Assembly: GCA_028876495.1 (NCBI GenBank)
Contig: JAGWRO010000066.1
Span: 1 to 40,531, forward strand
DNA length: 40,531 bases
From: Bacteroidota bacterium
GTDB taxonomy: Bacteria > Bacteroidota > Bacteroidia > Chitinophagales > Chitinophagaceae
Direction of reading: 5' to 3'
Shown here: piece after piece, positions 1-8,431 of the stretch
Layout: each line of letters starts with the position of its first letter
Position numbering within the stretch: the stretch's first letter is position 1
The notes under the pieces: generated by a model
Database searches by the model: none
What the model was told of the DNA's origin: nothing
The model's input: the letters and a program-made list of their open reading frames with translations, nothing else
Position numbers and translations under genes: made by a program

Positions 1-38
1 TGATGTTGACCCACCATTCCGCTCATGTTGACCCACCT
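1..38. repeat. IS21 left-end repeats (two copies)
   Basis: Two copies of ATGTTGACCCACC occur at about 3-15 and 25-37, separated by ATTCCGCTC. They are inverted relative to the right-end array. They are likely transposase-binding repeats; the outer edge may continue beyond the window. Confidence 0.8.
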
Positions 39-90
39 GGGAAGCAGGCAATAAATGAAAGAGCTAAATGATGATTAAAAATACAATTCG

Positions 91-831
91 TTATTTATAA
101 TCAGTTACTTTTTTTCTTCTCAGCGATTCTCCTTTCAGTTCTATACGATGTGCGCCAGCTGTCAGTCTGTCAAGGATTGCATCGGCGAGAGTCGGGTCAT
201 TAATATATTCATACCATTTGGCTACGGGAAGCTGGGAGGTAACAATAATGCTTTTCTTTCCATACCGATCTTCGAGTAATTGCAATAGAGTAAGCCGAAC
301 TTCCTGGCTCATATTCTGCAATCCAAAATCGTCCAGGATAATCAGTGCCTGTCGTTCCAGGTAGTTTAATAGTTTGATATAAGAACCATCGAGCTTGGAT
401 AGGGTGATCTTTTCTATCAGCCGGTTCATGCCCAGGTAAGAGGTTTTGTATCCCTGCAGACAAGCCTGATGCCCTAAGGAACAGGCAAGATAACTTTTAC
501 CGCACCCGGTAGATCCTGTGATCAGCAGGTTTTCCCCACTATCAAGATAACGACCTTCGGCCAGGGTTGCCAGTTGCTGTTTGGTAAGGTTTCTGGCTGG
601 TGAGCATTCGATCTGTTCAATGCTTGCCGGCAGACGTAGTTTAGCCAGTTTCAGATACATCGCTGTTTTTTCCTGTGCCCTGTTGAGTTGCTCTGATTGT
701 ACCAGTTGTGCAATCAGGTCATGGCCTTCCAACTGCTGGTCCATTGGAAGCTCTAGTTGCGAGCGATAAGCCCGGTACATGCCTTGAAGGTGTAGTTGCT
801 GCATTTGTTGCAGGGTTTCTGTTGTGTTCAT
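91..831 (-). CDS. istB: IS21 helper ATPase IstB
   Basis: This is the IstB-type AAA+ ATPase that assists the IstA transposase in target selection and strand transfer. At 246 residues it has the usual family length. A Walker A motif (GSTGCGKS) lies near residues 106-113 and a Walker B motif (LIILDDFG) near 163-170. The N-terminal part is the helical IstB domain. It starts 28 bases after the istA stop codon, the usual istA-istB arrangement, so the two are presumably co-transcribed. No frameshift or internal stop is seen, so the gene looks functional. Confidence 0.95.
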   Translation of the reverse strand: MNTTETLQQMQQLHLQGMYRAYRSQLELPMDQQLEGHDLIAQLVQSEQLNRAQEKTAMYLKLAKLRLPASIEQIECSPARNLTKQQLATLAEGRYLDSGENLLITGSTGCGKSYLACSLGHQACLQGYKTSYLGMNRLIEKITLSKLDGSYIKLLNYLERQALIILDDFGLQNMSQEVRLTLLQLLEDRYGKKSIIVTSQLPVAKWYEYINDPTLADAILDRLTAGAHRIELKGESLRRKKVTDYK

Positions 832-859
832 TTTCGTTTTTTGTTGATTAAAAATTTAT

Positions 860-2401
860 TTATTGATAGTTGTCTTTGCCACGGATATTTTCGTGAGTAG
901 GTAAAGGTGATTGTTGCTCTAAGAGGCAAAGTTGTTTGTCGAGCCCTCTTTCCAGGATATTTTTTATCATCGTGTAATTAATGCGGCTACCTTGTAGGGC
1001 TCTGCCGCAGGCAGCTTCAAGCCGTGGGATCCCATACCTTTTTTGAAGCATGAGCATCCCAAAGCAGGACTTATAATTCTGTTCTATATAGATGCTGTTT
1101 TCAAGTATGAGTGAAGCTGCCTTCAGCGTATTTACCCCGATGCGTTCGGCCTGTTTCAAAAGATCTTCCTTATTAAAACCTTTTATCTCATGCATGTGCC
1201 GGTGATGTGGTGGCATATGTTCTGCTATAGTCGTGTAAGCTTTACCGTGAGGTTTTCTGATATGAACAGCAATACGACTATGCTCATAATACACTTCTAC
1301 CACCCGGCTGTCATAGAGCACTTTTACTTTCTTCCCTACATATTGGTAAGGCACACTGTAGTAAAGACAATCTTCCCGGAGTTGCACATGATAATTACGC
1401 TGAACAGTAAGTACCGTAACTTTCTTAGGCGCAAAGGGTTGCGGTGGTAATAGTTTTAGCAGTGAACGTTCCTGTTGTTCATAAAAATACAGACGGCTGT
1501 AAACGGTATCTTTATAGGGCTTATTATTGAGTAATAACAGTTGCTGATGCATGGCCTCATTAAGCGATTTGAGACTGGTAAACTCGCAGGTGCGCAATGG
1601 CGCATAGACATGCGCATACACAATACGAACTGCTTGCTCTACCATCGCTTTATCTTTAGGACTATAAGGCCTGGCAGCGCTAAACGTAGTGGAGTAATGT
1701 TCTGACAACTGGTAACATAAATCAGTAAATACCGGTTCATAACGGTCTGAACGGATAACTGCGGTTTTTAAATTATCACATAAAATAGTAGCGGGCACTC
1801 CTGCATAAAACCGGAGCATTGCATTGATACAAGCGGCAAAATCAGGTGTCTTTTGAGATAATACCGCCTGGCAAAAGATAAGGCCGCTAAAGGGAAGTAT
1901 CCCAACAAAGACCTCGCATTCGATGCGTTCACCTGTAGAGATATCAACATAATATTGTTTCTTTCCGGCAAAATCAACCATCATTATATCTGCCGCATTG
2001 TATTCCAGGTGCATGGACACATCCTTATGCTTCAGATAGCTTTTAAACTGATCGCAGTACTGGCTATAGCCATATCCACCAGGATTTTTTAAAAGATATT
2101 CATTCCAAAGCAGCAGGCGCGTAACACCGGTTTTTGCCAGCTCTGATTCTGCATATCTGAAGTGTTCAAGAAGTTGAAGCTTTCTTTCAGTATTGGTTTG
2201 AAGTTGTTCATTGTTATAAGCTTCATCAGCCAGTTGCTTATCGGATAAGTTATCTGTACCCGCATCAAAGCGTGAAAGATACTTACGCACGCTGTTGCGG
2301 CTAATGTGCACACGTCGTGCTATCTCACGGATACTGATACCATCATTTTTAAGTTGTAAAATTTGTTTTAATTGTTCCATTGCTATCGGTTTTTGTGCCA
2401 T
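860..2401 (-). CDS. istA: IS21 transposase IstA
   Basis: This is the DDE transposase of the IS21 element, which cuts and joins DNA at the element ends. The 513 residues begin with a helix-turn-helix segment (around residues 17-45, including SIREIARRVHISRNSVRKY) that should bind the terminal repeats. An rve-type integrase core follows. Candidate catalytic acids are Asp in MMVDFAGKK, Asp in ILCDNLKTA, and Glu in KDKAMVEQA. The C-terminal part has the basic beta-rich domain typical of IstA. The frame is intact from ATG to stop and directly upstream of istB. Confidence 0.95.
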   Translation of the reverse strand: MAQKPIAMEQLKQILQLKNDGISIREIARRVHISRNSVRKYLSRFDAGTDNLSDKQLADEAYNNEQLQTNTERKLQLLEHFRYAESELAKTGVTRLLLWNEYLLKNPGGYGYSQYCDQFKSYLKHKDVSMHLEYNAADIMMVDFAGKKQYYVDISTGERIECEVFVGILPFSGLIFCQAVLSQKTPDFAACINAMLRFYAGVPATILCDNLKTAVIRSDRYEPVFTDLCYQLSEHYSTTFSAARPYSPKDKAMVEQAVRIVYAHVYAPLRTCEFTSLKSLNEAMHQQLLLLNNKPYKDTVYSRLYFYEQQERSLLKLLPPQPFAPKKVTVLTVQRNYHVQLREDCLYYSVPYQYVGKKVKVLYDSRVVEVYYEHSRIAVHIRKPHGKAYTTIAEHMPPHHRHMHEIKGFNKEDLLKQAERIGVNTLKAASLILENSIYIEQNYKSCFGMLMLQKRYGIPRLEAACGRALQGSRINYTMIKNILERGLDKQLCLLEQQSPLPTHENIRGKDNYQ

Positions 2402-2464
2402 TGCTCTTCTTTATTTTTTAAGAGCAAAAGACATCAAAAGCTTCCAACAATTATTGCCTGCAAT

Positions 2465-2710
2465 AGGTGGGTCAACATCCCGGAATGACACAATCTATTT
2501 CCCGAAACAGGTGGGTCAACATGCCGGAATGACACTAACTTCAGAAATCAGAATAAAATTATTTTCTGGTAAACAGGTGGGGCAACATCCCGGAATAAAT
2601 TAAAACAAGCAACAAAACACTCTGATACTCTTGTTCCAAGTGGGTGGGTCAACATCACCGGAATGGTGGGTCAACATAAATCGGAACGGTGGGTCAACAT
2701 GTTCCGGAAT
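2465..2710. repeat. IS21 right-end repeat array (six copies)
   Basis: Six direct copies of a unit of about 22 bases (core GGTGGGTCAACAT, then CGGAAT or close) start near 2465, 2509, 2575, 2643, 2665 and 2688. The third has GGTGGGGCAACAT, and the fifth ends CGGAAC. The last three are packed end to end with a period of about 22-23 bases, while the first three are spaced by 44-66 bases. They lie upstream of istA and could bind transposase or regulate istA. Confidence 0.85.
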
Positions 2711-2711
2711 C

Positions 2712-2925
2712 TACAATAAATATTTGAGCTTACTGCAAAACCGGTATTATTTATAAAGAATATATCAACCAGGGAAGATGAATCAATAAAGTTCATTTTC
2801 TGCCAACCTGCAGAAAGTGTGTCGTTGGGAACAGGAACAGGCGGCGGTGTTGGATGGTTGTCTTTTTTGCACGACGCAAAAAGTACCAAAGAGGTAATTG
2901 AAATGATGAGCAGTAGTTTCTTCAT
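2712..2925 (-). pseudogene. Lipoprotein gene cut off by the IS element
   Basis: The first 70 or so residues encode a lipoprotein precursor: a basic start (MKKLLL), a hydrophobic stretch, and a lipobox ending FASC with Cys at about residue 19. A Pro-rich linker follows, then a segment reading GWQKMNFIDSS...FINNTGFAVSSNIY. That last segment resembles the first blade of YCF48/BNR-type beta-propeller lipoproteins common in Bacteroidetes (inference). The frame runs into the IS21 terminal repeat and stops inside it, so the rest of the gene must lie on the other side of the element, outside the window. The 5' end at 2925 starts with ATG. Confidence 0.7.
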
Positions 2926-3072
2926 AATTTAGAAATTCAACATGGAAACGGAATATGAAATTACGCTATTACGTGCAACCCTCCTGTGGATGTTGCGTCA
3001 TTGAACCATTAGTGCAAAATAAGGATGCTGCTCTATCCTTCACGCAACGACTCGGAAGAATTTAATACAGGT

Positions 3073-3097
3073 TTAAAAAACAACGACGGAGACGTTG
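3073..3097 (-). terminator. Putative terminator of the defence operon
   Basis: Read on the minus strand, CAACG-TCTCCGT-CGTTG forms a 5-bp stem followed by a run of six T. It lies 18 bases after the stop codon of the SMC-like gene, where the six-gene operon should end. The stem is short. Confidence 0.5.
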
Positions 3098-3114
3098 CTT
3101 CGAATCAAAGTACC

Positions 3115-6100
3115 TTATATTGCTGACCTTTTTAGTTCCCAAGCTTTGAAATCATCATTTCCTAAAAACTCAAATTTCTTTTCAAATAGAATTGCCAGGC
3201 GAACATTTGCAGTAGCAAAAAAGATTTGTTTATTCTCCTTGAGTACAAAGAATCTTAAATAATCAAGAAAAGAAAGAATATTTAAGTCATCAACAAAAGA
3301 TACAGGATCGTCAAACATTATTAGATTTGGACCTTTTTTTAATTTCCTATTTAATGTAATAAAAAGTGAAAGAGCAACAGCCGATCTTTGCCCTGCACTA
3401 ATTTGAGATAATAATCTTACTTCACCTTTTTGGGTTATTAGATTCAATGTATCTCTGTTGAATTCAACATTTTTAAATTCATTAGGCGAGTGAATTGATT
3501 TAAAAATATCAAATACTTCTTCAATATTTTGTTTAAAAAAATTCTCTATATTTTGATCATCTCCCTCATTTAAGTCTTTCAATGTAGAACAAGCCTTCTC
3601 AAGTCTTTTCGCTAAAACTTTATTTTTTGATATGAAATCTTGATTTAAAGTTATTTGCTTTTTAGCTAATTCTAATTCTGACTGGCTTTGTAATTGTAAT
3701 TTATAAGAATTAATATTTTTAGATAGATTTTTTGAAGTTATGTCAATATCATCTACTCTTAATTCACGATTCAATTCAATTATTACAAATATCTTCTCAA
3801 AATAATCTTTTAATTTTTTAATCTCTAAAAGATCATTTTGAATTTTATCCGTAATATCTTCAAATGAATTAATATTTGGATCATTGAGTTGTAATTTCAA
3901 CTTAAGTTCCAGAATTAATTTTTCTTTTTTTGTCTGTAAATCACTAATATTTTTCCTTTGAGTTTCAATAGAAGTTTTGGTTCTGCTTCTTCTATCATCA
4001 AATTTTTGTTTACTAGCAAATTCAAATATTAGCTCACCATGAAAGATTTCATTTAATTTACTTTTTAGATACTCAAATTCTGATTCTGTTATATTAAAAG
4101 AGCTAATAAGTTTTTGTAAATTTTCTAATTCTCGTTTTTGGGAAATGTGATCTCTTGTGTTCATCAAGAAAGAACTGATGAAACCTATCATTTCCGTTAA
4201 ATTATAATCACCATTTTTTGCGAATGCTACTAGATTATAAGCAACATTAATTTTATCCAGATCATCAAGAAATTTATTGATTTCCAAAATCTGAATTTTC
4301 ACTCTATTTTCATTATCTCGTAACTTAATTAAATCCTCCACATCTGCTTCAGAATCTGAAATACTTTCAATTCTTGCTTTTAGTTCTTCTACCGAAAATT
4401 GAGTATCACATAAAGGACAGTTAGTAGCTTTCTCATTATTTTGTAAATAGTCTTTGCCAAGTAATTTAATTTCTTTAATAATTCTCTCAACTTCTCCCAA
4501 TCTTTCTATAATCCTACGACTTTCAGCCTCGAATTCAAATAATTCTTTTTTTAGATTTTGAATTGCAATTTCATTGATTTCTTTCAAATAACTTGCAGTC
4601 TCGTTTGAGTGAAACATGTTGAAATCTATACCCTTAAGAGAGGTTTCAAGATGTTCTTGTTTTATGATAATATCATTAATAGTATTTACTTTCTTTTGTA
4701 AGCCTTCAATTGAAAACAAATTGCGATCTACAAAAAATTTATCAGCTTGTATAAGAAGTGCTTCCTCGGCATAAAGTTCTCTTAACAAAATTTCAGAATT
4801 ATCTAGAGTTTTATTAAGTTCTCTAATCTCTATTGAAGCTTTTTTTAGAAGGTCTTCTATATTATTTGCTTGAGCAAGATACTCATCAACATCTTTTAAA
4901 TTTGAAATAGAACCGAACGGATTTTCAAAAACTTTATCAACTAAAGTTTTAAGTTCATTATTAAATTGCTCAATTAAAGTGTAATCATTAGCAACCTCAA
5001 AACTTTTATGTATAAATTTTAAAGTTTTACAATTATCATCAATTGCTTTTTCCAAACTTAGAGTTGATGATTCGTTACTTTTTTCTTTAACAACTTTTTC
5101 CGCTTCTTTGATGTTCGAGGAAGCATCATTGATTCCACTTATCAGTCTATTAAATTCTTTTCGAAAATCCGGATAAAGTTTTCTTATTCTTTCTACTATA
5201 TAATTATATTCTGCGCCAAAAACAATATCATTTAATGCTTTTTTAATAGTTTTTTCATCAGAACTATTGGAAAAGGTGTAAGCTGCATCAGAGTTAAAAA
5301 AATTATACCTATTGAATGATTGATATAAATAGTTATCTCTGGAGTATGATCTGGAATACCACTCAGCATCCCGAGCCTGATATAACTTGTTATCGGAGGT
5401 AAACTTGTTTTCTATAATTGAGTCATTAAATAATACTTCGATGCATGAATTCTTTTCTTGATAACCTGGGTTTCTAAGTGTCCGTCCACAAATAATTAAT
5501 TCAATCGCCTCTAAAATGGAAGTTTTTCCAACTCCATTAATTCCTTTAAATAAATTAACCTTACCAAATTCAAAAACTCTGGGACTTATAGGATGTTGTC
5601 TATAATTTGCGCAAAGTTTTAGTTTATTAATTAAATTTATTTTTTTTGGATCAAGGTTTAAAGTATTAGATTCAACAACCCTTCCAAGTTTTAAAGATTT
5701 ATTTCTAACAAAATTTTCTAAGGTTCCTGAAAGTGTAACTTTGCCATAAACTTCATAGAGCTCCGCCTCATCCAGCTTCTTAATTAATTCAGATATAATA
5801 TCATAATTAGCAACGTTTGAAGTTTCAATTTTAAAATAATCTTCAAATTCCGCTTCATTGAATACGTATTTCCTCGCATATAGGTCATTTTTTTCGATAA
5901 CTGATTTGAAATTACTATCTATATTATCACGGACTAAAAAAAGATAAAAGTTTCGTTGTAATTTAGAAGGTAGATTGTAATATTCGTCAGCTAATAGATT
6001 TTCTTGGTATTCGCGAAAATTATTTAAACTTATATCTTGATTGAAATCCAAAAAATAGCTGCCTGCAGATTTATCATTAATCTTAATTTCTCCTCTATAA

Positions 6101-6171
6101 AGATTATCCTTCACTGAATGTATATCACCAAAAGTTCTTTCGGCAATACTTAATACTTTTTCAATATTCAT
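3115..6171 (-). CDS. SMC/Rad50-like AAA ATPase with zinc-hook motif
   Basis: A 1018-residue ABC-type ATPase of SMC/Rad50 design, last gene of the operon. Walker A (GINGVGKT) is at residues 210-217, the ABC signature (SAGQR) at 925-929, and Walker B (LIMFDDP) at about 950-956. Long coiled-coil arms lie between, with a Rad50-type hook CPLC (Cys585, Cys588) almost exactly midway. The residue after the Walker B Asp is Asp rather than the usual Glu, as in the DDPxSSLD motif of RloC/AAA_13 ATPases. About 185 residues precede the ATPase head and are not part of the SMC fold; I do not recognise them. The start overlaps the nitrilase-like gene by 4 bases (ATGA), implying translational coupling. Such ATPases commonly sense foreign DNA ends or structures in defence systems (for example LmuB of Lamassu). 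That role here is inferred. Confidence 0.85.
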   Translation of the reverse strand: MNIEKVLSIAERTFGDIHSVKDNLYRGEIKINDKSAGSYFLDFNQDISLNNFREYQENLLADEYYNLPSKLQRNFYLFLVRDNIDSNFKSVIEKNDLYARKYVFNEAEFEDYFKIETSNVANYDIISELIKKLDEAELYEVYGKVTLSGTLENFVRNKSLKLGRVVESNTLNLDPKKINLINKLKLCANYRQHPISPRVFEFGKVNLFKGINGVGKTSILEAIELIICGRTLRNPGYQEKNSCIEVLFNDSIIENKFTSDNKLYQARDAEWYSRSYSRDNYLYQSFNRYNFFNSDAAYTFSNSSDEKTIKKALNDIVFGAEYNYIVERIRKLYPDFRKEFNRLISGINDASSNIKEAEKVVKEKSNESSTLSLEKAIDDNCKTLKFIHKSFEVANDYTLIEQFNNELKTLVDKVFENPFGSISNLKDVDEYLAQANNIEDLLKKASIEIRELNKTLDNSEILLRELYAEEALLIQADKFFVDRNLFSIEGLQKKVNTINDIIIKQEHLETSLKGIDFNMFHSNETASYLKEINEIAIQNLKKELFEFEAESRRIIERLGEVERIIKEIKLLGKDYLQNNEKATNCPLCDTQFSVEELKARIESISDSEADVEDLIKLRDNENRVKIQILEINKFLDDLDKINVAYNLVAFAKNGDYNLTEMIGFISSFLMNTRDHISQKRELENLQKLISSFNITESEFEYLKSKLNEIFHGELIFEFASKQKFDDRRSRTKTSIETQRKNISDLQTKKEKLILELKLKLQLNDPNINSFEDITDKIQNDLLEIKKLKDYFEKIFVIIELNRELRVDDIDITSKNLSKNINSYKLQLQSQSELELAKKQITLNQDFISKNKVLAKRLEKACSTLKDLNEGDDQNIENFFKQNIEEVFDIFKSIHSPNEFKNVEFNRDTLNLITQKGEVRLLSQISAGQRSAVALSLFITLNRKLKKGPNLIMFDDPVSFVDDLNILSFLDYLRFFVLKENKQIFFATANVRLAILFEKKFEFLGNDDFKAWELKRSAI

Positions 6172-7952
6172 GAATTTGCATTTAAAATTGAAGGCCCTGG
6201 ATAATCGCTAATAATAGTAAATTTTCCAGCATTTGGATCAGATTTCTTATCATATTCATTTCCTCTCTTAAAGAAAATTACAACCCTTTCTCTACTTGAA
6301 TTACCAAGATCAAATAACTCTTGTAGTATATCAAACTTTGAATTTACTTCAGCATCATCCGGTTGATCTAGATAACAAACAGTCGCTTTTATAATCTCGT
6401 CTTCATCGGTTGTAGTATTGTACCTATATTTATCTAAGATGATTAATTTATTTCGGTCGTTATTTACTTTTTGGCTATATCCAATATATAATTTTTTTGA
6501 TTTAAGAGATTCAATACTTGGAGGAAAAAGATCTTTTCTATTCGCCAAGATATTATCCAATTCAATAATTGCTCTTACATATTTTTTTCTTTGATCAATG
6601 CTTTGTTGAATTGTATCCTCAGCAAAAGTAATTCGCAAATTTATTTCGGTATTTGCATCCAGACTCACTGAATGCAATTTATCAACCTGATACCATGTGG
6701 AACTTCCCTTATATATTTCACCAGATGATATACATACTAATCTTTCCTTTTCAAGTATGCAGTTCTCTGGATTAATAAGAAATAAATTTTTACAAGTCAC
6801 TCCATTTAAATATGATAATAATTTATCTGAAGCAGGAACAGGTGGAATAATTAGGTCGTTGTTTTCATCAAAGTAAAATGTTTCAATAAGCGCTGGTCCA
6901 TCTCGTCTTGATTGCTGCGCGACTACATCTTGTATATCAACAGCAGAGGCGTTTATTAAAAATGCATTTAAATAACTATTACATAAAAATGCATGCCTAT
7001 TCATACCATAATAAAAATAGTATAATCCTTTTGAGTGGTTTCGTCTAATCTTGTTATAATCCGTTTGATTAATATCATTTGAATTAATAATAAACCCGCT
7101 TCTAGAACTCCCACCTAAGATTACTTTTGTACCACTAAATGTAGAATTCATACTCCAATTTAATTCTATTATTTCTTTATGATTAAACTTCATTATAAAT
7201 CTTCGGAAAGCTGTAAATTGATAATGAGCTGGATCTCCATTTAATTGCGGATTAAATATCAAATATGGCCTATCTACCCAATCTATATCATCCTGTAGTT
7301 CTGGTGTTAATTTCAAAGGCACATTCATTGCCTCTGAACAGATAAAAGAAACAAAATGAATAGAGGTACGAGAATTTCGAACGATAAAAAGTTTTTTGCC
7401 ACGAATTAGATTATTTTTCTCAACACCATCCCCGCTCCACGCACTCATATGTTGACTTTTAAATTGAATAAATAAATTCAGTCTAAAATTTGATTCGTGA
7501 TTACTTATAAAAAAGTAAACTAGGGGATCAAAAAAGGCCTTATTATCATTTAGTAATGATTGGTCAAAATGAATAAAACAATTTCCGGTATTAAAATCCG
7601 CATAGAAAGTTCTAAGTTGTTCCTTTGTGATTGATTCAGTTCCAACAACCCAAAGTTTCCTTTCTAAAAGCCATTTGTTTCGATCCTTAACAATGTCTTC
7701 AATAACAGACCATGGACAGCAATATTCAGGGGTCAAAGCGAGATCGACATTTTTTTCTTTTGCCAATCCAAAAAAAGAAGCTAATTGGAAAGTGGCATTT
7801 TTACTCGTTGTCTCATTTCCTACCCTTGTGTTAGTAGCCGAAAGGTTCCCCTCATGTTGATAAAGTAATAAACTATATGGTTGACTATTTCTTTCCAGAA
7901 CTCTTAAATCTGGGTAAAAACCTAATATCTCATCAAGAAATTCAAATGTCAT
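6168..7952 (-). CDS. Nitrilase-fold protein, probable effector
   Basis: 594 residues. The N-terminal 330 or so residues fit the carbon-nitrogen hydrolase (nitrilase) fold. A plausible Glu-Lys-Cys triad is Glu76 in LALTPEYCCPW, Lys165 in FIQFKSQHM, and Cys205 in FVSFICSEAMN. These enzymes cleave amides or nitriles through a cysteine nucleophile. The C-terminal 250 residues are not recognised. Nitrilase domains also occur in phage-defence proteins, for example fused to UG1/DRT1 reverse transcriptases, so an effector that attacks a small molecule or cofactor is possible (inference). The gene starts 5 bases after the GIY-YIG gene and overlaps the SMC gene by 4 bases. The pair is more AT-rich to the eye than the mod gene upstream. 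Confidence 0.65.
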   Translation of the reverse strand: MTFEFLDEILGFYPDLRVLERNSQPYSLLLYQHEGNLSATNTRVGNETTSKNATFQLASFFGLAKEKNVDLALTPEYCCPWSVIEDIVKDRNKWLLERKLWVVGTESITKEQLRTFYADFNTGNCFIHFDQSLLNDNKAFFDPLVYFFISNHESNFRLNLFIQFKSQHMSAWSGDGVEKNNLIRGKKLFIVRNSRTSIHFVSFICSEAMNVPLKLTPELQDDIDWVDRPYLIFNPQLNGDPAHYQFTAFRRFIMKFNHKEIIELNWSMNSTFSGTKVILGGSSRSGFIINSNDINQTDYNKIRRNHSKGLYYFYYGMNRHAFLCNSYLNAFLINASAVDIQDVVAQQSRRDGPALIETFYFDENNDLIIPPVPASDKLLSYLNGVTCKNLFLINPENCILEKERLVCISSGEIYKGSSTWYQVDKLHSVSLDANTEINLRITFAEDTIQQSIDQRKKYVRAIIELDNILANRKDLFPPSIESLKSKKLYIGYSQKVNNDRNKLIILDKYRYNTTTDEDEIIKATVCYLDQPDDAEVNSKFDILQELFDLGNSSRERVVIFFKRGNEYDKKSDPNAGKFTIISDYPGPSILNANS

Positions 7953-7957
7953 GATTT

Positions 7958-8422
7958 TTATTTTCTCTTTTTCCTTTTATTTAAGAACTCAACTTTAGGA
8001 TATTTATCTTGTAACCATTCTTCAAATTCTTTTCTACCGATAGGTATTGATAACAAGGAAACTTTTAAATGCTTGGTCATCCATTCCTCAACTAACCTTT
8101 CTATATGGTCCGGAAACTTTATTGAACTGGTTGCTTTAGCATAACCCCCTTCTGTCGAAAAAAAATTTTCCCCAATTGCTCTACGCAAAGTATGATTCCG
8201 AGAATCTAACAAGTCCTTCATCCTTTTTTTTATGTATCCTGTTTCACCTACATATCTTAATTCATCATCAATAAAAAAACAATATACTCCTGCTTCCTTG
8301 GGTAAGGTAGCACACCATTCTTTTGACAGTTGATATGGCACCCTACTTCTTTTGTTTTTTAAGTAAGAGCAAATAGTATTGAAATATTTTTCAACTAATT
8401 CACCTGGAATAACATTTTGCAT
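7958..8422 (-). CDS. GIY-YIG nuclease domain protein
   Basis: 154 residues containing a single GIY-YIG nuclease domain. The signature appears as GVY (45-47) and YVG (57-59), followed by GET and a conserved Arg in KKRMKDLL (about residue 67). A His in SRNHTLRRA (about 77) and a candidate metal-binding Glu near 109-113 complete the pattern. The first 40 residues are a helical extension. Sitting 9 bases after mod and 5 bases before the nitrilase-like gene, it is clearly co-transcribed with them. It could be a DNA or RNA nicking component of the defence operon. The exact target is unknown. Confidence 0.8.
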   Translation of the reverse strand: MQNVIPGELVEKYFNTICSYLKNKRSRVPYQLSKEWCATLPKEAGVYCFFIDDELRYVGETGYIKKRMKDLLDSRNHTLRRAIGENFFSTEGGYAKATSSIKFPDHIERLVEEWMTKHLKVSLLSIPIGRKEFEEWLQDKYPKVEFLNKRKKRK

Positions 8423-8431
8423 TTAACCTAT

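Larger units (their letters stand above)
1..2710 (-). mobile_element. IS21-family insertion sequence
   Basis: The element carries istA and istB on the minus strand, flanked by inverted terminal repeats. The left edge starts with TGATGTTGACCCACC, and its exact reverse complement lies at 2643-2657. The ends are multi-copy: two repeats are visible on the left (1-38) and six on the right (2465-2710), each built on GGTGGGTCAACAT followed by CGGAAT or similar. IS21 elements are known for multiple terminal repeats that bind the transposase. The right boundary is placed near 2699-2710 because a lipoprotein reading frame begins just outside it. The left boundary may lie at or before base 1, so the target duplication cannot be checked. 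Confidence 0.9.

Noticed and set aside
2465-2710. CRISPR array
   Set aside because: The repeats match the opposite IS end in inverted form, spacing is irregular, and there are no cas genes; they are IS21 end repeats.
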